DNA from: Nemertoderma westbladi
Taxonomy: Eukaryota; Xenacoelomorpha; Nemertodermatida; Nemertodermatidae
Direction of reading: 5' to 3'
NCBI GenBank assembly: GCA_032718475.1
Contig: JAUCBJ010006626.1
Span: 1-64,000, forward strand
Length of the DNA stretch: 64,000 bases
Shown: positions 57,640 through 64,000 of the stretch, piece after piece
Layout: each line of letters starts with the position of its first letter
Numbering within the stretch: the first letter of the stretch is position 1
Program-made: the position numbers and the translations under genes
The notes under the pieces: model-generated
The model's input: only the letters and a program-made list of their open reading frames with translations
The model's database searches: none
Told to the model about the DNA's origin: nothing

Positions 57640-59172
57640 AACTATGGAAGCAATATAATATAATAGTCAAATGCTATAGTTCAACATATTTTGTACCACT
57701 ATATCGCTGTAGGTTTTCTTAAAGAAGCAACAAAAAGTACCAATTTAAGAATAAAATTACGTATTACATGGGAAAAAAACTTTGAACATTTTTTTTCAAT
57801 ATTCTCTCGTCCCTTTATTAACCTCGTTGACGCTCGGTAAATAAAATGCCTCGAGAATAGTGAAACGAAATGTTCTACTTTATTCCCATGTAATAAATAA
57901 TTTTGTGACTGATGAATATTAATATTGGGGTTAGTAGAGGGCGAATTTATTAAGGTCGCGTAGTAGTAGTGAACTAGAGTAGCTACTACAGGACCTCTAT
58001 GGAAGTTATGCAGACCTGATAACTAATAAACCGGGTTGTGAAATAGCTGACAATATGGACATTTCGCATGTTGCATCGTTTTGCACCTGCGTGAGATTTA
58101 AATATATTTAATAAATACACCATATTCTGGAACAATTTGTTTATCACTTTCATTGTTGGGAAACAATGCAATTCCTCTTTAATCATAACTACCGGTACAT
58201 AGCTATTCAAAACATATAATGTTCCCGAATAGGCGAATATTGTATATTTATTAAATAGAATATTAAATAGCCTCGTGGAGATATAAGACCATCAAACTTT
58301 CGAATGCCATGCCAAATCTCAGCTATTTTACGACGAAATTCACATTGTCTCATATATTTGGAATCCTTACACGGCCAGATTTCTAACAATACCAACGAAT
58401 CAATGTAAGATTAAAGAATAACAATATAGACGGAGAGACTTTTAGAAAGCGAAAACATAAATCCTGACTCATCCAGTGAGGAGGGAGGCAAATGTGGCGA
58501 AGTTTCCACAACCCTCGGGTCCCCTATCAACAATGTCTCAACTCAAAAGAGTCATAGTTACTCCTGCCGTTTACCCGCGCTTCAATAAATTTCTTCAACG
58601 TGACATGCATAGCACTGGACAGAAATAAAATTGCGTAAAAAAAGTCCTAAAGGGTGTATGATAGACTGCTAGGGCCCGCTGTTTGGTGGTGGGTAGGACA
58701 TTATGCAAACAGGGCCTTATGAGAACGAGACATTACGCCAAATTTAGAGCTGTTTGCCAAACGTCCTGTTTGTTTGCGTAGCTCGTCCTGTTTCCGTACC
58801 ATCCGTCGCCGTATATATTAAATATAATATATAGCCTTGCAATATCCAAGAAACAATTCCCTTAATCCTTTCTAGAAAAAAATCCATACAGCTTTAATTA
58901 CTGTGTAGGTTGATACATGAGCTGGTTACCCATCTACATTGGGTATCACACAGCGATATAATATTATCACCATCTGTTAGAATTTACACTTTCTATATTA
59001 CAAATTGATTAAGAAAGTCTGCATTGAATGAAGGATAATGCAGTCCGGCAGTGTCGAATAAATAATTTAAACTAATTAAACGAAGTATAATTAAGAAACG
59101 TTAGTCTGAGAGGTATATGAATAAAAAAATGTCTGTGCACATAATATATAAAATTAAATTAAATAACCCAAT
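57640..59172. repeat. Tandem duplication, copy 1
   Basis: Matches 60375-62352 in the same orientation, with indels. Shared landmarks include 'gaactagagtagctactacagg', 'gggcccgctgtttgg' and 'atgaataaaaaaatgtctgt' at the right end. The short open stretches in both copies on the minus strand (58207-58395 and 61171-61383) are conserved only because the DNA is duplicated, and I do not call them genes. Confidence 0.85.
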
Positions 59173-59189
59173 GTATAACTCACGATATT

Positions 59190-59352
59190 TTTCAACACTC
59201 GATATTTTTACTCTCGATATTTTTACTCTCGATATTTTTCAACACTCGATATTTTTCAACACTCGATATTTTTCAACACTCGATATTTTTACTCTCGATA
59301 TTTTTACTTTCGCTATTTTTACTCTCGATATTTTTCAAGTCTCGATATTTTT
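59190..59352. repeat. CTCGATATTTTT tandem array
   Basis: Ten or so units of 'ctcgatattttt' followed by either 'ac' or 'caaca', giving a mixed 14/17-bp period. It lies exactly between the end of duplication copy 1 and LINE copy 3. Confidence 0.9.
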
Positions 59353-60362
59353 CACCATTACCGGACCTAGATGCAGCCTTAACTGCATTCTTGGCCGCTG
59401 TAGTCTGTTTGAGTCGGGACTCTTTCTGCGCCTTATGAAGGTCATTTCGGCACTTCTGAATTTTGTTGTCAGTCCAGGGGGCCCCTTTCCTGTTTCGAGG
59501 GTATACAGGAACTGCTAACTTAACTGCTTCTGTAAAGGCAGTATAGCCCTCACAGTGATCTGCCGCCTCAGAGGCAAGAGCCTCATACCTGTTGCTCAGC
59601 TGTAGTGTGAAGCTGGATCTCACACTTGGCTGTTGCAACAGAGAGGACCAGTCATGCCGCGGCAAGGCAGATTTCGTTGTTCTGCTAGCACGCAGACTAA
59701 GTTTTACCTTGGCCACAATAAGGCGGTGATCACTGGAGAAGGGTCGAAGTGTAAATGCATTACAGTCTTGTATAGAGCTCCTGTATTTCCTACGAAACAG
59801 AATATGGTCTATCTGGGACTTGTGACCACTGGGTCCACTATGAGTCCATAGCTTTCCAGTTCACTTCTTGAACTGGGTTCCAGCCGAAAACAATCCATTT
59901 CCAGAGATAAAATCCTGAAGATGGACAGAATTTCGGTTAACACTATTGCTATAGACCCGGGGCGATGTAGGTGATTGATGCAGACTTGCATTAAAGTCTC
60001 CCAGGAATGTTAAGAATGCATGCTGATCCACTCCATCAGTAGCTGCTTGTAGATTGTGGTAGAAATTTTCCACCTCCTCTACAGGGGCAACACTAGTTGG
60101 AGAGTAGCACACAATCAGAACCACCTTAGGAAACTTCTTAGCCAGTCTTCCAGAACATGAGAAGTGGCAACGGATGATGCGGTTAGAGATTTGGTCTGTG
60201 CAATTGGATTCATCAATAGACCAATTCCACCATTGCCACTATCATCTGCTGACGCGAAGGCGAGTCGCCAACCGCCCCCCATGTCCTTAATCAGAACCTC
60301 ATCAGTCTGTCCAGTCTGCATTCGGTGCTATTGAACACCCACTGCGCTAAGAGAAAGCTTAT
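59353..60362 (-). pseudogene. RTE-like LINE copy 3, endonuclease fragment
   Basis: The minus strand carries the same endonuclease as copy 2: MQTGQTDEV, GGWRLAFAS, FLGDFNASLHQ, SSDHRLI-equivalent and RNRKGAPW. It is truncated on both sides, at the equivalents of the LSL-S site (60362) and RSGNGE junction (59353). It has small deletions (60198, 59515) relative to copy 2. It separates the two duplication copies. Confidence 0.85.
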
Positions 60363-60374
60363 CTGCATATCAGT

Positions 60375-61542
60375 GAACGTTTTCTTAAAGAAGCAGCAAA
60401 AAGTACCAATTTAAGAATAAAATTTCGTATTACATGGAAAAAAAACGTAGAACATATTTTTTCAATTAATTCTCTCGTCCCTTTATTGACCTCGTTGACG
60501 CTCGGTAAATAAAATGCCTCGAGAATAATGGATAAAAATTGTCTACTTTAATTCCCATGTAATAAATAATTATCTTTTTGTGACTGATGAATATTAATAT
60601 TGGGGTTAGTAGAGGGCGAATTTATTAAGTTTCAAATTACTTATCAATCAATTATATTCAAATTACCATACCGTTCGGTACGTACTATTAAGATAATTAT
60701 TTAATGTCTTTCATGGGCGTATCATAAGTTCGCTTGTTCGCCCCTGATTGACTATATGCAATGCAGTAGTAGTATTATGTAGTTATTATTATTAGTGTAT
60801 TAATCTTGTAGTAGGCTATATTATATTAGTTAGTAGTACTGTAGTTAGTTCTTAGTTGTGTGCTATAAATAATATAATTTACAAAATTGTATATCATTAT
60901 TAAAGCCACCGGGGCATCATTCCGGATTGAATGATTGAAGGTCGCGTAGTAGTAGTGAACTAGAGTAGCTACTACAGGACCTCTATGGAGAAGTTATGCG
61001 GGCCTGATAACTAATAAACCGGGTTGTGAAATAGCTGACAATATGGACATTTCGCATGTTGCATCGTTTTGCACCTGCGTGAGATTTAAATATATTTAAT
61101 AAATACACCATATTCTGGAACAATTTGTTTATCACTTCCATTGTTGGGAAACAATGCAATACCTTTTTAATCATACAACTACCGGTACATAGCTATTCAA
61201 AACATATAATGTTCCCGAATAGGCGAATATTGTATATTTATTAAATAGAATAAAATAGCCTCGTGGAGATATAAGACCATCAAACTTTCGAATGCCATGC
61301 CAAATCTCAGTTATTTTACGACGAAATTCACATTGTCTTATATATTTGGAATCCTTACACGGCCATATTTCTAACAATACCAACGAATCAATGTAAGATT
61401 AAAGAATAACAATATAGACGGAGAGACTTTTAGAAAGCGAAAATATAAATCCTGACTCATCCAGTGAGGAGGGAGGCAAATGTGGCGAAGTTTCCACACC
61501 CCTCGTGTCCCATATCAAAAATCATCAATGTCTCAACTCAAA

Positions 61543-61577
<35 letters not shown>

Positions 61578-62352
61578 CAATAAATTTCTTCAACGTGACA
61601 TGCATAGCACTGGACAGAAATAAAATTGCGTAAAAAAAAGTCCTAAAGGGTGTATGATAGACTGCTAGGGCCCGCTGTTTGGCGGTGGGTAGGACATTAT
61701 GCAAACAGGGCCTTATGAGAACGAGACATTACGCCAAATTTAGAGCTGTTTGCCAAAAGTCCTGTTTGCGTAGCTCGTCCTGTTTCCGTACCATCCGTCG
61801 CCGTATATATTAAATATAATATATAGCCTTGCAATATCCAAGAAACAATTCCCTTAATCCTTTCTAGAAAAAAATCCATACAGCTTTAATTACTGTGTAG
61901 GTTGATACATGAGCTGGTTACCCATCTACATTGGGTATCACACAGCGATAAAATATTATCACCATCTGTTAGAATTTACACTTTCTATATTACAAATAGA
62001 TTAAGAAAGTCTGCATTGAATGAAGGATAATGCAGTCCGGCAGTGTCGAATAAATAATTTAAACTAATTAAACGAAGTATAATTAAGAAACGTTAGTCTG
62101 AGAGGTATAATAATAGAGGTAGATAATTACTGATTTGGTGGTGGCATTCTTGCTATTCCTTGGTGGTGCGATTTTTAATTGCTTTTAATTGTTTGTTCGT
62201 TACTGTACTTTAATATTATTAATTCATGTATGCCATTGTCATATATTATAATTCTCGTATTATAATCATAATAAATAGTCTGAGAGGTATATGAATAAAA
62301 AAATGTCTGTGCACATAATATATAAATTTAAATTAAATAACCCAATGTATAA
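60375..62352. repeat. Tandem duplication, copy 2
   Basis: Same order as copy 1 but with an extra 320-bp segment at about 60629-60945 and another at about 62107-62276. The rightmost match is 'atgaataaaaaaatgtctgtgcacataatatataaa' (62291-62326). Nothing coding is supported. Confidence 0.85.
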
Positions 62353-62369
62353 AGTAATTTTTCTTCGGC

Positions 62370-62620
62370 CACTAGGCCAGGGATTACGCACAAAGTCTGA
62401 CGACTTATTTCCAGTGCGGTCCCCCCAGAACTTTACTCCCCAGAGGAAACTCCAGTACTCATTTAGCTACCACTTAAGGATGCAAGGCAGAGATGCGCCC
62501 TGGCTGGTCCCTTTAAAGCCTTCGTGCCGAAACGAAAACTGCCCTGGCCCATGTGAGGATCGAACCCACGACCTACGGGAGATGTGAATTCAATGCAACC
62601 ACTACACCAAGGTGGAACTT
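62370..62620 (-). mobile_element. tRNA-derived SINE
   Basis: The minus strand has an RNA polymerase III A box TGGTGTAGTGGTT (62597-62609) and a B box GGGTTCGATCC (62557-62567) about 30 bp downstream, the spacing of a tRNA-related head. A non-tRNA body follows to about 62370. It is not a functional tRNA because stems are imperfect and the body continues. It lies about 150 bp upstream of the gene B start. Confidence 0.8.
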
Positions 62621-62769
62621 TGGTGTACAATGTAGGAATACATTTTTTAATTCAAAATATCTATTTAATTGTAGGCAATTCTTCAGGCAACTTTTTGTAG
62701 GACTTTGTCTATCAGATTCAAATGGTAGTACTTTTTCTTGGAAACCAAGGTTCTTACATACAGATAGTC

Positions 62770-62978
62770 ATGGCAGTTTCCACTCTATTTGTGGTTGCTG
62801 TGGTAACTACGATGGTTCGTAGTCAGGAAGTCCCTGGCTGTCTCCCCCACATTGAGCTATATGCTCGCGATAATTTCCAGGGAGATAAAGTCGATATACA
62901 CGAAGCAAAAAGCGAAGCCGAGTTAAACGCATTGGGTATGAACAACAGAGCTGCGTCGGTCAACGTCATATGTGGAAC
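62770..62978 (+). CDS. Beta/gamma-crystallin gene B, first coding exon (partial gene)
   Basis: From ATG 62770 the peptide begins MAVSTLFVVAVVTTMVRSQ, a classical signal peptide. The Greek key follows: PHIELYARDNFQGDKVDI then a NNRAAS site (62941-62958), a calcium motif with Ala where Ser/Thr is usual. The exon ends VICG plus 2 nt before GTAAGT (62979), phase 2, exactly like the 12242 exon of gene A. An in-frame ATG at 62722 lies before a plausible AG acceptor, so 62770 is preferred. Further exons lie beyond the window. Secreted crystallin-fold protein, probable tandem paralogue of gene A. Confidence 0.83.
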
Positions 62979-63720
62979 GTAAGTGAGATAATTAAATCAG
63001 TAGATTTAAAATATTTCCATTTATTTATTACAAGAATTTATTAAATAGTATATTCATATAGTATTTACTATTCATGCGGACAACGGACTCGTCCATTGTG
63101 TGGGCGAACGCGGACTCGGACCCCGGTTCGGCTTAGATGTTAGAGGTCTGGCGGGTTTGTTGGGTACTGGCAGTGGCAGAGTGGCAGACTGGTGATGGGT
63201 ACTGAACCAATTTGTATTGTTTGTATTGTTGCTAGGTAACAGTTTGAATCAGCTGGTGGTGGGTTATATTTGTACTTGTTTTGGTGCGTTTTTATATTCG
63301 AATTATTGTTTGTTAATATTATAATATATGGAGGCTTTTGAGTAAAAAAAAAAAGAAAAAAATTTACTATTCATTTACTACGTATTCATATTTTTTAGGA
63401 ATATTAAATTACTATTAAATATCCATGTTAAGTATTTTACGTGGTAACAATCTTGGGAATAATACCATATTTATATAATATGGTATGGTGATGATGAATA
63501 ACTTGATTTAAAAACACTGCTTATGCTAAGAGTTCTGTTAGAAAAGTAGGACTTGGAAATATTACGTCATTTGGAAAATAAATATACTTTATATTATAAC
63601 TCTGGCATTTTGATGCTACTTATTAGCTGTATATATCTTAGACTTGACTCTCTTATTCTAAATGTACGTTACAGCTTTAGTGACTTTACATCCAATTATA
63701 CATATCGCCATGTTTCAGGG
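62979..63720. other. Intron 1 of gene B
   Basis: Follows the GTAAGT donor. AT-rich with an A run at 63344-63361; no second Greek-key exon was found by eye before the window ends. Confidence 0.55.
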
Positions 63721-63744
63721 TTAAATCATGAAACTTGATAGCGC

Positions 63745-63975
63745 CTCACTGTCGAAGTGCCTTACTGTAAAAAGTTCCTTACTGTGCCAGTGGCTCAAGG
63801 TGAAAGTGCATTACTGTGACAGTGCAGTGCCTTACTTGACAGTGCTTTACTGTGACTGTGACAGTGGCTTAATGAGACAGTGCCTTACTGTTACTGTGAC
63901 TGTGACAGTGTCTTACGGTGACATTGGCTTACTGTTACTGTGACAGTGCCTTACTGTGGCTGTGGCTCAACCTCT
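63745..63975. repeat. Degenerate TTACTGTGACAGTGCC array
   Basis: Many copies of a 10-18 bp unit built from 'ttactgtgac', 'agtgcc' and 'agtggc', irregular in period. Located in gene B intron 1 and running almost to the window end. Confidence 0.9.
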
Positions 63976-64000
63976 ACACAACCCTGTGCTGTCGTATCCG

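Noticed and set aside
57986-61383. Pairs of similar minus-strand peptides (58207-58395, 61171-61383 and neighbours)
   Set aside because: Conserved only as part of a DNA duplication; no start context, splice sites or domain.
62597-62609. Functional tRNA gene
   Set aside because: The A and B boxes are good, but the acceptor stem does not close and a non-tRNA body follows, so it is called a SINE.

Overview
This 64 kb window comes from an animal genome, probably an aquatic invertebrate. The sequence is AT-rich, host exons are short with GT/AG junctions, and nearly everything else is metazoan transposable element. Indicators are BEL/Pao-type LTR elements, RTE-like and CR1-like LINEs (one with a PHD finger and a 2A-type peptide), a tRNA-derived SINE, a hAT-like foldback element with an 8-bp target duplication and TTAA-flanked elements. 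I cannot name the phylum from sequence alone.

Host genes: the only host gene I can support is a beta/gamma-crystallin gene on the + strand (gene A). Its visible exons are 12242-12396, 26548-26676, 31949-32125 and 38327-38474, with a poly(A) signal at 38504. Each exon encodes one Greek-key motif and all three visible introns are phase 2. The 5' end (signal peptide exon) is not found. A paralogue (gene B) begins at 62770 with a signal peptide and one Greek-key exon, and runs off the right edge.

Layout: 1-5281 holds a LINE 3' scrap, an 18-bp tandem array, one arm of a long inverted repeat and a TTAA-flanked element (3570-5003). At 5282-11842 is an LTR retrotransposon with GTTAA target duplications. 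Its pol region and half of its 3' LTR are replaced by an RTE-like LINE (8251-11561). Gene A intron 1 contains an 11.6 kb BEL/Pao-derived element (13146-24702, minus strand, TAGGT duplications). It retains gag zinc knuckles and protease, has lost reverse transcriptase, and carries a very large ORF of unknown function (14345-17788). Intron 2 carries a CR1-like LINE with 2A, PHD, endonuclease and RT. Intron 3 carries a minus-strand LINE interrupted by a nearly complete plus-strand LINE (about 33550-37833).

38510-64000 is accessory repeat DNA: a hAT-like palindromic element present twice (41006-42414 and 55280-56582), and an RTE-like LINE on the minus strand (42743-46133, continuing at 54004-54418). 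That LINE is split by a second BEL/Pao element (46134-53998, CTTAT duplications) reduced to a gag start plus integrase. Each LTR of that element has its own nested DNA element. Then follow a degenerate tandem duplication (about 57640-62352), a tRNA-derived SINE and gene B.

The main themes are three LTR elements with perfect 5-bp target duplications and no reverse transcriptase, a layered insertion history that can be ordered from empty sites, and a small secreted-type crystallin gene whose introns were inflated by insertions.
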